Assembly: GCF_035046485.1 (NCBI RefSeq)
Contig: NC_085137.1
Location: forward strand, 344,152,505 to 344,216,504
Length of the DNA stretch: 64,000 nt
DNA from: Aedes albopictus
Lineage: Eukaryota > Arthropoda > Insecta > Diptera > Culicidae
Reading direction: 5' to 3'
This document shows, in pieces, positions 51,624-64,000 of this stretch. The notes under the pieces are model-generated. The model was not told the DNA's origin, did not search any database, and saw nothing but the letters and a program-made list of their open reading frames with translations. The stretch's first letter is position 1. The number at the start of each line of letters is the position of its first letter. Both the position numbers and the translations under genes were made by a program.

Positions 51624-52455
51624 GTGAGCGTTAGCGTTAGCGTAGTTTCGGTATACTTCGTAGATTGGATACTAACAACATTCATGTACCTTTTGCTAAT
51701 CTTGCTCGGATTGCTTTTCGGAACAAGGCTGGGGAGTTAACTTCGCTCCAATCTTATGCAAGAATACCAAAAGCACAAATGTCATTATTCCCGGCCACGC
51801 CCATCTTTACCGTAACTTGGGATAGGGGAAGGAAATGTTGATGTAGCACTTATATAAGAGGCCTCCGACTCAGTGACACTCCCATAAGTACTACGAAGTG
51901 GGTGGTTGGGAGGTGTATTATGTAGGTCAAGGATTCGCCTGAAAAGCTGGCGATGGACCCACGGCATTGGTTGTTTAGGGTAATTGTTCCCTTCGTTGTG
52001 GTAGTACCTATTGTTGCGGTAGTGGCAATTGAGCACTTTTTCGACTGAAATGTTACCAAAAGGCATTTTTAATAGATGTATTATGCTTAAATTATGAGAT
52101 TGCACCATTTGTGTGCTTAAGATTTGCCCAAAAACCTATTAAAAAAAATATTTTCCTTAAATTTTTTGCTGCTGTGTTCCTATTGTTGCGGTAGTGTTCC
52201 TAATGTTGCGGTATCCCATATGATTTCAATGGGATACCGCAACAATAGGAACCAAAATTAAATTTTACCTCCATAATAGGAACAGTGTGCCTATTGTTGT
52301 GGTAAGCGATTTATGATAGAAAACAGAGAGAAACGATAGTTTTTATATTTTTCCAAGCAAATTTGGATAGAAAACTACCAACTAACGTTTTGCAACCCTT
52401 CATTAGATGCTACGATCATTGTTTTTAAAATGAATTTACCTTAATACCACAACGA
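51624..52455. repeat. unclassified repeat with CTATTGTTGCGGTA words and hairpin
   Basis: 51624-51980 resembles transposon-derived sequence (GTTAACTTCGCTCCAATCTT) but shows no ORF. From 52005 the word CCTATTGTTGCGGTA recurs at about 52008, 52183, 52201 (variant), 52245 (inverse), 52290 and 52440 (inverse). A strong hairpin around 52200-52252 has GTTGCGGTATCCCAT and its complement as arms. Confidence 0.5.
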
Positions 52456-52499
52456 TGGGCACACTTACCCAAGTTGGTTAAAATTTAATCTTTTGAAAG

Positions 52500-53060
52500 C
52501 CGGCAATTAAAAGAGATTTTTTTCTATTTATTGTTTAAATAATTATGTTCTTGCTCAGTAAGAGGCCCAAGCAGAACCGATCCCTCCAGGGTCATCGGAA
52601 CATCACAGTGAATGTTCGAAACGCGTGAAAAAAAAACAAATTTGGCAATCCGAAAAAAAAAAACGCGAAAACATAGAAAAAAAAAACATCTCAATTTATA
52701 AAAAAAAATACGTAAAACGAGTTGAAGAAAATAAAATCAAAAGATATTTTTTTCTATTTATTGTATAAATAAGTATGTTTCGGCTCAGTGCGAGGCACCA
52801 GCAGAACCGATCCCTCCAGGGTCATCGGAACTATGCAATAAATGTTTAAAACGCAAGGAAAAAAAATTGGTGACTCTAAAAATAACCAAATAATAGAAAA
52901 AAAAATAACAAAAAATCGCGTTACACAACAACAAAAACCATCTCAATTTATCTAAGAAAAAAAAAAAATAAAACAAGATCGCGTGAAACGAGTAAAAAAC
53001 ATGGTTGGCAATCCGAAAAAAAAACAATTTTTCTAAAAAAAAAAAAAAAAAACGCGTCCA
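52500..53060. repeat. direct duplication of about 230 bp with A-rich runs
   Basis: AGAACCGATCCCTCCAGGGT and TTTTTTTCTATTTATTGT occur at about 52508-52600 and again at about 52738-52830. The following A-rich part with GGCAATCCGAAAAAAAA and CATCTCAATTTAT also recurs. Many poly(A) runs lie in between. Confidence 0.65.
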
Positions 53061-54425
53061 CACCCGCGACATTACGACACTCGGCTCGAAGAAAAACGAC
53101 GCGGACAACGTGGTCTACCCGCCACCGAATGATATGGCGATCTTGACCCTTAAAAAAATAAGAAGGATGTTTCGTCGTTCCGACTGCAGGGTTGCCCGCT
53201 TGTACATCTGAAATAGATAATAGTATTAAAAGGTGATAGGCTCACAACAGTTACATAATTTTCGAAAATAAATCTCTCTTTACATAGACAAAAAATACCT
53301 GAATCCTCCTGAAACAAATGGTTTATTAGCAATAAAAAACATAATACAAAAAAAAAGTAGAACAAATTATTATCTTAGATTTTTTTGCATTTAAATTGAC
53401 AAAGCTAAAAAATTACAAGATCAGAATTTGTTATGGTAGATCTTACACCGTAACGCACCATTATAAGGTGATCTACCCACGTTACGAGGCGAAACTAAAG
53501 ATGTGATTCTATGATCACAAATTAAAAACTTCTAAGTTGATTCAGTTTTAATAAAAAAAATCGTTAGATATTTCACGCCATCAAAACACATCCAATGAAT
53601 TTCGTCTGCAATAGTTCATACAGCTTTCGAGCCACGATTATTTATATTTTTCTGCATCAAATCATTGGTTTCTTGAATACCAATACTATTCGTATAGTAT
53701 CCTTCCCGTATGCGTATTTGCCGAACTAAAGTTTAAGCGAAAACAACTTTTTTGACCTTAAATATCTATGCAAGCCTTTGATTTTCCATAAAACCCTTCA
53801 AAGGCTTACCATAGCTATATTGGAAATTTTAAAACACTCATGGAATATTTTACCTCCCTTAATCAACAATCATAATACCAACAACTATTCCATACTGCGT
53901 ATAATTGATGGGTTTGATTATTATATATTCCTACACATATCTTGAATCTGACAATGATTGGTTTTTGCTCAATGTGTGCAGAAAAAAAATGGCACTGTTT
54001 ACGTATTCAGATCAAGAGTTCATCTAAAAATGTAAAAACAGCCAATTTTATGTTTTTCCTACAAACTACAATAGATAAGCTTCAATTGCTTTATTTTATT
54101 TTTGTATGAGATATAGATTTTTCGGCCATATTTTGTATGGGCTACTGGTTTTTGAAAAAGTGATACAGATTTGATAAAAAAACATCTGACATCCCTGCGT
54201 ATAACACAAAAATTCAGCAGTGGCTTAATTTCCCACACAGCGGGGAGGAAAAAAACATGCAAAGTGTGACTAACGTTGGAAAGTCGCAGCAGCAAATAAA
54301 GTAGGCTGCAAATTGTTGATTCAGTAGTGTTATCATAAACTAAATGAATGAAAATCAATTGAAACGAATCGATTGGAATCTGTAAGTTTGTCATTATTGT
54401 CAAATTAAAAAAAAAATATGATTAA
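53061..54425. other. no gene seen
   Basis: Plus-strand 53060-53211 gives a short frame ending YPPPNDMAILTLKKIRRMFR, which reads like a protein remnant, but no family is recognised. The rest is AT-rich. A small inverted pair, GTAACG...CGTTAC, lies near 53450-53490. Confidence 0.35.
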
Positions 54426-55111
54426 GATAGAGATATAGATAGAGATAGAGATAGAGATAGAGATAGAGATAGAGATAGAGATAGAGATAGACATAGAGAT
54501 AGAGATAGAGATAGAGATAGAGATAGAGATAGAGATAGAGATAGAGATAGAGATAGAGATAGAAATAGAGATAGAGATAGAGATAGAGATAGAGATAGAG
54601 ATAGAGATAGAGATAGAGATAGAGATAGAGATAGAGATAGAGATAGAGATAGAGATAGAGATAGAGATAGAGATAGAGATAGAGATAGAGATAGAGATAG
54701 AGATAGAGATAGAGATAGAGATAGAGATAGAGATAGAGATAGAGATAGAGATAGAGATAGAGATAGAGATAGAGATAGAGATAGAGATAGAGATAGAGAT
54801 AGAGATAGAGATAGAGATAGAGATAGAGATAGAGATAGAGATAGAGATAGAGATAGAGATAGAGATAGAGATAGAGATAGAGATAGAGATAGAGATAGAG
54901 ATAGAGATAGAGATAGAGATAGAGATAGAGATAGAGATAGAGATAGAGATAGAGATAGAGATAGAGATAGAGATAGAGATAGAGATAGAGATAGAGATAG
55001 AGATAGAGATAGAGATAGAGATAGAGATAGAGATAGAAATAGAAATAGAGATAGAGATAGAGATAGAGATAGAGATAGAGATAGAGATAGAGATAGAGAT
55101 AGCAATAGAAA
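54426..55111. repeat. (GATAGA)n hexamer satellite, about 690 bp
   Basis: Near-perfect hexamer with isolated changes (AGAAAT, GACATA, GCAATA). The stop-free minus frames (YLYLYL, SLSLSL) are artefacts. Confidence 0.97.
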
Positions 55112-57190
55112 TGAACCCTCAATAATTGGCAATTTTTAACATTTATTATGCAAAAATCATAAAATACTCCTCTACCCTCCTTGTCAACCAATTATTAGAC
55201 TTAAGTCTATCTACCAAATATTCTGCCAGATGTGTGTAACGTGATTATGCAAAGTTTTTTTTTAAATAAAAAAGTTCAAAAACCAGCTCACTATTGAAGG
55301 CGACAGATGTTCGATGCTTCAAACTGCTCGTATGTGCATACACGCAACTACGTATCATTTTTCGGTAGTTTTAATGGCTGCTAGTGGCGTAATGGAAATG
55401 AGAAATGACAGCAAGGGAGTAACAATTTGAACCGATCGGAGGTTACCTTCTTTTCCGCCCTACGGTCAAACTTCATCTGACGGCGAAGGTAATATTATAT
55501 CTCAGAAATTGGAAGCCGGTTGATTCGTCCACGTTTTACCGTGCAGAAACCAGTTTTTTTTCGAATACGAAACGATAAGACGCAAGGCAGCTATTATCCT
55601 TTGCCGTTCTGGTTCATATGTTGGTACACATATTGCTGAAGGTATGCGAAACTGGATGGAAAGGGCATAGGCAGCGGTCGCGTGGCTCTGATCATATTTT
55701 AAAAATTCTTCGGATCGTCTTTTGTTTTCTCGGAGGTTCACATCAATTTGCTCCTGGCATGCTGAATTTTTCTGCTCCGGTCCCCGATAATGATGTTGAA
55801 AATCCTGTCTAGAAAGTGTTCCGCATTCAACGGAACTTTTTCCTCTTCGGATAAAAGCCGGTTACTCGATGAACTTTAACAACCGGTGAGGGACAATAAT
55901 GTAGCAGCATCGCTAGAGCATGTACGCGAGTCAGGTTAGTTTCAATCAATGTGTGTTCAGATAATATTTATATCTTTTAATTTCCAAATTTTTTTGAAAC
56001 GTACTATTGATCTGAGCACCAGCGCTGATTCTATTTTAGATTCAAGGTCAAATGTTCTCTGAAGAAGTATGCATTTTTATCCGAATACCTTCTCGATGAT
56101 ACCTTCTCTAAAAATTGAAATTGTTTCATGATTTTCTTTATTTCCTAGTTTTTATTGATGACCAGCATTTGTTCTATGAGGAAATGCTCCCTCTTCAAGG
56201 GAAGTTCTGCAAGCGAAAACAGTCCGACAGCAAGCGAGAGATTTGTGAGATTTATGGAGCCTACCTGCATTGCTAAAGTGTGCACCGTTGAAAGAGTTCC
56301 CTACTGAACCGAACCGATGCCTTCGTGTCGGATGCTAGGTGGTATATTTTTCAAGCTTCCAAAAGATATATGCAAGATACGGATCAGGTCGTTCCGGTTG
56401 GATTTGGAACCATAAGCAATGTAGGTACCTATGCTTGCCACGCTCCGTCACAGCTAGGTAGGTCATAATGTTGTAGCCACCGCTAGTGTGCACCGCATAC
56501 CTGGAGTGAGAATGTGCCTCAATGACTTTATCATCACACGTTTCCAAGAGGCCGCTTTACATCGGATTATCGCGGTTTTGAAATCAAGCACAAAAGGGAG
56601 TGAGTCCTTTGGCACCCGACGAGGTTCCATCGGTTTATGGCTAGGTCATAGCTAAACAGATGCAAGATTGACTACATCTTTTTAGATCATGCATTCTATG
56701 ACAATCAATCTAAAGTAAAGTTCTTCAAAGTGCGTATTGCTTATCTTTGTGTTTGATTTTCCTAACAGTACCTACTTGTGGTCTTGTTTTTTAACGCAGC
56801 GTTTCGCGAAAAATTCATATTTGTTAGGGGTACATAGTGTAAACATCATATTGTATTCTAAAAAAAAATAGTTCTAGAAATCAAGTTTGTTTGTCTGTGG
56901 CGAGAGGTGTTGGGAAGTTGCTGCAACAGGACTCGCAAAACTTTGCCAATTCAGTGCAGGTGTTACACGTACCCGCCAGCATAACGTCTGAACTTGGACC
57001 GTTGTCCTTATGGCACACACGGGTAATGCATTATTCATTTCTTCTGTTTTTCACGAAGCATTCCTTACAATTCCCTGCGAGATAGCTTCGGCTGAATGCG
57101 TACGCGCGGATGCAACGAATTTCTTCATGATGGAATGCTTTGTATTACGATTGTAAATAGGCTTTGCCTAGGCAATTGGAAACGTATATG
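55112..57190. other. mostly unassigned; weak exon-like signals
   Basis: Composition is less AT-rich at 55400-56650 and short plain-looking frames exist on both strands, but none shows a domain. A donor-like CAG/GTTAGT at 55935 and an acceptor-like TTTATTTCCTAG ending at 56148 would join in frame to a short Cys-containing tail ending at 56276. No start codon is available upstream, so no gene is called. Confidence 0.3.
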
Positions 57191-57455
57191 TAACTAGCTG
57201 TCCCCGGCAAACTTGGTCCTGCCTACTTTGTTTTTTTGACGTTTCAAATCTCTAGAAAATCAAACATCCCGTTCAAAATGTATAAAAAATCGATTTTCAA
57301 AAATTCTTAGATTTTCCATGTAGTTAAGCTCATAAACTCCTTGGACCAAAACTATCAGAACAAAACCAAGACGACCGAAATCGGACCCTCCGATGCGCGG
57401 TCTCACTGAAGGTCCCACATAAGTAATTTCATTTATATATATAAGATGAAAAGCA
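57191..57455 (+). repeat. widespread 'CTAGCTGTCCCCGGCAAAC' insect repeat
   Basis: Begins ACTAGCTGTCCCCGGCAAAC and ends in TATATATATAAG, the layout of a dispersed repeat common in insect genomes that I take to be a retroelement 3' end. The exact family is not certain. Confidence 0.45.
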
Positions 57456-57485
57456 GTGCAAAATGTGCAAAAGCAAAAATATCGA

Positions 57486-59012
<1,527 letters not shown>

Positions 59013-59123
59013 GTGTCTGGTTCTCATTTGATGTTTCATTCGCCATTCCACGTAACGCAACTATTTATATTGATATCATATTTTGTATCGCGAACAAATT
59101 TAAACTTCATTCAACTTCCACTT

Positions 59124-59403
59124 TTAATATCCGCCGAACGATTCTGATAATGCAGACTTTCTTTGTTTCCACCGACTTGAGTCCATATGGTGCTCCATTA
59201 TGCGCAACCAACCAGACATGAAAGCCTTCTCGGAAATACACTCTTGTGGCAGGCTGGCTGCTGCATACAGGAAACGAGGCTCCCCTGCTCTCTCTAGAAA
59301 CAGCATATTTCCGTAGTAAGGTGTGCGGGTGCCGGTGCCACACACTTCAATAACCTCTATGTGATCGGCATCGCTGATAAGACAGGTTATGCTACTGCTG
59401 TTT
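59124..59403 (-). CDS. candidate coding fragment of unknown function
   Basis: The minus-strand frame is open from at least 59403 to the TAA at 59124. It encodes a mixed, protein-like sequence with DADHIEVIEVCGTGTRTPY, GNMLFLERAGEPRFLYAAA and ISEKAFMSGWLRIMEHH. I do not recognise a family, and there is no transposon motif. It directly follows the tetramer array. It could be a terminal exon of a host gene or an old pseudogene. An overlapping frame of 78 codons (59107-59343) is less convincing. The upstream acceptor site is weak. Confidence 0.25.
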
Positions 59404-61089
59404 TTTTTCTTTCCTGCTGAATGGCATGGCAGCAGGAGTGCAATTTGGCGGTTGAGCGAAGGCAGTTGTCCGTTGCAGGGAGAGAAAAAAAGAAACTCGC
59501 CTTCGTCTGATGGTAGGCATTCTGCTTTTATATTTTTTTAGTTGTGAGCCTTAACCCTATTCAATGACCATGTACCTTCCATACTATTTTTCAAGCGACT
59601 AATACAGAAAGAAGACATTCAAAATTGATACAGGGATACACATGTGATACGGTCTAGATCGAAAGTTTTTAGTCAACACACAGAGAAATAAATTGTAAAC
59701 ACAACTAAATTCTAGTTCAAAACAACCGATTTTTCAGTTTACTATAGGGAAAAATTGATTTCTAGTTTAAACTGAACTTTTCCATTGTTTGAAATTACAA
59801 ATATTTTCTTTTGTCGAAATTTTTGACAGTTTGTTAATTTAATAGTTTAAATATAAGAAAATGGATTGTTTTAAACGACTGCACTTTTGCAATTAACAAA
59901 GCCAGATTGTGATTGTGTTGCTGTGGCAGCTCGGAAATGATGCAAAGGACAACGAATTAAAAAAGACAAAAAGGCGAAACCGACCAACTTTTTGTGGATG
60001 CTGTCCTGTTGTACCTGCGACACATAAAAAATATACTCCTTTCGACCACAGTTTCTGAAAGTACTTATTAAAATTAGCAATATGATTTAGAGGTTTTGCT
60101 AGTTTACTTCGAAATGTTGTGTTATGTCATTGCATTGACAAGTTTTTTTTTTTCAATTTTAAGATGTTATACAATTATATACCATTTTTTGGATTTTGTC
60201 AATGTTTGTTTCACAGAAATGTTCTTGACACAACTTTTGTAAACAAATTGAAAACATATTTTCAATATTACATACTGTTCTAATCTTAAAATGCTCAAAA
60301 ATGGTCATAGTTTTTAAAGACTGCATATTTGGGTATTACTATCTTCGACACGAATCTGGAGTGCCATCTATACGAGTAACTTTGCTGAACATCACAATAA
60401 TCTTTAAAAAAATTATTGGGTAAGTGTGCCAATTATGGCTACAGCACCAATTATTCGCCATAGTTAATTTTCACCCGTTAACGATGTAAATCAACAAGAC
60501 AAAAATTGTGAAAAACAGATCACGTTCACAAAAGACAGTTGCACTCATTTAAACTCCACATTTACCTCAAATTATGGTTGAAATAAATCATTTTTTCTTA
60601 AAATTTCATTGGTATACGCTGTAATCAATACTAAAAGTAGTTTAGGCTTCGTTCCTATATTTTTCCTGTAAAGTATGGAAACTAAGCTGTCTTTTAACTT
60701 ATTGATGACATTCCTTGGTCTTCTCGTTATTTTTGTATAAATAGCTTTCCTTAGGTAGTGTCATAAATGGTACACGTACCTTGTTCCATCTGTTGTTTAG
60801 GAGTATTTTTTTCCAGAATCAGTGCATTTTGGGGCATTCCGCACGAATCACTTTTCACAGATTTTATCGTAGTTTTTTTTCAAATACCGATACATATTAC
60901 TATTATTTTCCTTAAAAAATAAGTACAATGATAAAGTTTACCAGTTGAAAAGGATGAACTTTTGATTGTTATACATTTTCGACATTGAGCTTTTGACACG
61001 TATAATTTGCAATGCTATTTTAAGTGCATTCTTCATTGCACGAAGATTTTTTTTGACAGATGTCAGGTCATTTTGACAGATAACGCATG
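59404..61089. other. no gene seen
   Basis: AT-rich DNA with T and A runs and no recognisable ORF or repeat. Confidence 0.4.
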
Positions 61090-61710
61090 CAAAGCAAAGC
61101 AAATACAACCATACACATCGTAGTTGCTACTTCGTGATCGACCTGAACAATCGAAATTGAACAGAGAAGCAATCAATGGTGCTTGGGACTAGCTACGCAC
61201 TCTCAATGTGCACAATTCGAGAGTTCAATATTTGAAAGTCAATAACAGCGCTGGCCACGCCCTTACGGTCATCGGGAAAGGGAACCTCCTCTCTCTCTCT
61301 CTCTTCTTGGCGTAACGTCCTCACTGGGACAAAGCCTGCTTCTCAGCTTAGTGTTCTATGAGCACTTCCACAGTTATTAACTGAGAGCTTCCTCTGCCAA
61401 TGACCATTTTGCATGTGTATATCGTGTGGCAGGCACGAAGATACTCTATGCCCAAGGAAGTCAAGAAAATTTCCTTTACGAAAAGATCCTGGACCGACCG
61501 GGAATCGAACCCGTCACCCTCAGCATGGTCATGCTGAATACCCGTGCGTTTACCGCCTCGGCTATATGGGAAAGGGAACCGTTGCTACTAGAAACCGTGG
61601 AATCCACAGCATCCCCAAAGTTGTCACGGGAAGGAGAGGTGGTTAAAAGGATAGGGTAAGGTGTGGATCTTGGAGCCACCTGGTAGGTGATATGAACCAC
61701 TAGTTATATG
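61090..61710. mobile_element. third copy of the 42.4-kb foldback arm, split by a SINE
   Basis: Shares with 42440-42936 (reverse complement) the blocks CGTAGTTGCTAC, CTTGGGACTAGCT, CTCAATGT, CACGCCCTTACGGTCATC, ATAGGGTAAGGT and GTAGGTGATATGA. Only one arm is present, so it is not itself a foldback. A SINE inserted at GGGAAAGGGAACC. Confidence 0.65.
61287..61567 (-). mobile_element. tRNA-derived SINE (family B), full length
   Basis: The minus strand begins ATATAGCCGAGGCGGTAAAC (A box), then GGGTTCGATTCCCGGTCGG-type B box and a body with TAACTGTGGAAGTGCTCATA. It ends in (GA)n. The 13-bp duplication GGGAAAGGGAACC is perfect at 61274-61286 and 61568-61580, indicating a recent insertion. Confidence 0.92.
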
Positions 61711-63430
61711 GAAATACACGTCGCGGTCTTCATCATGATTATGATTTATTTGGTCACGATGATCACCCTACACAATAGTAAGAGTAATACACATACGTGA
61801 GTGGTTGTTCACTATCAAACGTGTCAACGCATTAATCGTTTATCCCCATCACTCTTACCTGAAAATTGTCTGCCACACGAAAATTCTCAAGCTAATCTGA
61901 CTCCGGATTCCACACTCCCAGGAGTTTGGTGACTCCATAGCCGAGAAATCCAACATCCAGTTTTTAATTATTTATAGGTAACATTGCACATTCTCATGGA
62001 ATATGTGTTCATTCTTTAGGGAACGGTTTTAAATTTTCTATGAAGCATTTGCAATTTGTTATGGTCGCAATAAGCTTTTTCCAATGTCAACACACATTCA
62101 ATCTAGACGGTACAAAAAGAGTCGGCAGATCGTACTTCCGCTTTACCGATGTTGGAAATGTGTGAGTGAGAATTTTTGATGCACTCTATAAAAACTTACA
62201 GCATGCTGAACATTTTTGTGACAGAAAAAAAGTTGCCTATACCAAACATTTTGGCCATCCCCGTATATATTGTCCATTGAATCATATCATAACGACAGGC
62301 AAAATTTCCTAGTATGATAGGAAAGGAAGTATGAGACGATATTTTTTATCATTTTTAAATTATTGGCTCTGAATTTATTACTAGAATCGCATTTGCCACT
62401 TGGTTTGAATATTTTTTTTTAATTATGAGTTTTCCATATCACTGAGCTCGAATTTCCTATAAATTTCGCCACAATTCAAAAAGCTGATATGGTGAAACGT
62501 TTTTAAAGCATCCAAAGTTCTGAAAACTTAAATATACTGAGAAATGCCTGAAATTATGTTAATTGTCAAGAATTTCCAATGTCCTAAGTGCATACGGATA
62601 TATCTTTTACAGCTTTGGTTTTCCGAACTGAATTATGCAAGCTGTTGCAGGCATGTGGTTCAATTTTCGACGTGGTGGGTATTTTGTTTCTTATTTTTGG
62701 AAAGTGGAACTGTTCATGTAGTGCATTATGGATTTCGTGCTCCTTATTAATAAAAAGCTTAAACAACGGTTATGCATATTTTCAAAACCATTAAGAACTG
62801 CATGGGGACTTTGTGAGAGTCAAATGTTTATGTCTTTTGCCGCTTAAGGTGAAACGGGACGCCGTGTTATTTTTCCTATCTTGCCTCTCTTTCTAACAAT
62901 TTGCCTCGCGATTTTGAAGATGGTAATCTCGAGTTCTATCGCACTGAAGATGCTGAAAAACAATCAGTATATGCACTGCAAGTGAGCATACACAGTGATA
63001 GGTTTTTGTTGCAAAATATGAAGTAGAATCTGAGATTACCATCTTAGTAGCAACAGAGCAATGGCGGATATTTCCCCGACCGTCCCGTCCGCCCTTAATA
63101 AGGTTAGCCTTTTGTAATTCTCGTGTTCAGTTTGCGTAGATGTTACGGTCGCGTTTTGGCGGAAGCTGAAGCTGCCCATTTCCACAGTAGCCAGATGAGA
63201 ATCTAGTAAAGCGCGTAAATTCCAAATTCATCACATACCTACGCGTGTTCGAGAACGGTTTTGACGACCGTAGCCCAGCGTATCACGCAACCATAATCGA
63301 TGAACCGCCTCTGCCTCTGTAGCACGTTACCGCCGCTCTTTCGTGGTCGTCATTTTCTCTCACATTCTCTCTTACTCTCGTTCTCGTGGTATGCCTTCTT
63401 AACCAAATTACAACTGTCGTCGCTCGGGTG
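61711..63430. other. no gene seen; one inverted pair
   Basis: Mostly AT-rich. GATGGTAATCTC (about 62920) and GAGATTACCATC (about 63031) are inverted about 100 bp apart and may bound a small element. The 63130-63400 part is GC-richer, with no recognisable ORF. Confidence 0.4.
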
Positions 63431-63765
63431 AAAAATGCTGGTCCAAATCACTAAATTGGCCATAACTCCGGAACGGCTTGAACGATCCGAACCATTTTCA
63501 ATAGCAAACAATGCGGTAAAATTCCGGTTCGATCCGTGCTATAATCCGAAAAATCGGTCAACGGGAAGTGCCTTAAAAGTGGGTGAACCCAAGGTGAACC
63601 TTTTTTTGCTCACAGACATACATACATACACACATACATACATCATCTCAATTCGTTGAACTGAGTTGGTTGGTATATGTGACTTGACCCTCCGACCGAA
63701 ATTCATTTTTTGAGTGAACATATAGCCTTTCAGTACACTTTTGTGTACGAGAAAGGCAAAAAATC
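63430..63765 (+). repeat. common culicine repeat with terminal hairpin
   Basis: Contains ACATACATACA runs and CATCTCAATTCGTTGAACTG, a pattern I associate with a dispersed mosquito repeat. It ends with a hairpin GCCTTTC...GTACAC/GTGTAC...GAAAGGC at 63725-63759. Its class is uncertain. A 3' hairpin would fit a Helitron-like end, but no CTRR terminus is obvious. Confidence 0.45.
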
Positions 63766-64000
63766 AATAAATCAGAGAAAATTGGGATGATTTTGAAACT
63801 CCATACATTTTGTATGGGATGAAACATTGACGAAACACTTTTAGCCTCATTTACTCAAAAGCGGGATTTGGCACTAACTTTCTTAAGTTTTAGCATTTGG
63901 ATGGTAGAATAACAGCACAGTATTCATTTGCTTATCGTCAGCTTCAGTTTTTTTAAACATAACATAATTTTCAATTAAGTTTGAACTTACACTCCACCTT

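Noticed and set aside
54400..55191. ORFs with YLYLYL and SLSLSL repeats
   Set aside because: Hexamer satellite artefact.

Overview
The window looks like transposon-dense, AT-rich heterochromatic or intergenic DNA of a culicine mosquito, most likely Aedes. The reasons are the Feilai-type tRNA-derived SINEs, a BEL/Pao retrotransposon whose gag starts with a PHD-like finger, an I-superfamily LINE, RTE fragments, many foldback/MITE elements and the 'aattccttcaagaa' style degenerate repeat. I see no convincing host gene, no functional tRNA or rRNA gene and no CRISPR array. Almost everything that can be named is a mobile element, often nested in another one.

Layout. 1-2.7 kb: palindrome-rich DNA, a Jockey-like LINE fragment, two foldback elements and a small MITE. 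3.9-12.9 kb: a BEL/Pao element with 643-bp LTRs and a CTAGC target duplication. Its pol ORF is long and open, but its gag is split by two insertions of one short non-coding LTR element (TRIM-like) and carries several frame breaks. 13-17.4 kb: degenerate minisatellite and a TA-flanked MITE. 17.45-24.57 kb: a TTAA-flanked inverted-repeat element hosting a full-length, apparently intact I-superfamily LINE (two ORFs, poly(A), 14-bp target duplication). 24.6-26.6 kb: a duplicated hexamer/octamer satellite. 28-32.3 kb: MITEs, an RTE remnant inserted in one of them, and I-LINE debris. 32.3-39.3 kb: SINEs, minisatellites and a 2-kb TIR element. 39.6-46.6 kb: a very large inverted repeat, a second 233-bp MITE copy, a foldback with a Tc1-like MITE at its centre, RTE endonuclease debris and mirrored G-rich/C-rich arrays. 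48-64 kb: AT-rich elements, RTE debris, a third SINE family, long hexamer and tetramer arrays and common mosquito repeats.

How parts relate. BEL pol and the LINE ORF2 are the only long intact enzymatic ORFs. The TRIM-like copies, SINEs and MITEs have no coding capacity and must depend on enzymes made elsewhere. The most unusual signal is in the two TRIM-like copies. Their predicted transcript is a chain of a dozen or so tiny stem-loops, each often followed by a U-rich run. Differences between the two copies fall mainly in loops or keep the stems paired, and the wobble pairs are G-U on the sense strand only. This looks like selection on RNA structure and is the best candidate here for an undescribed system.
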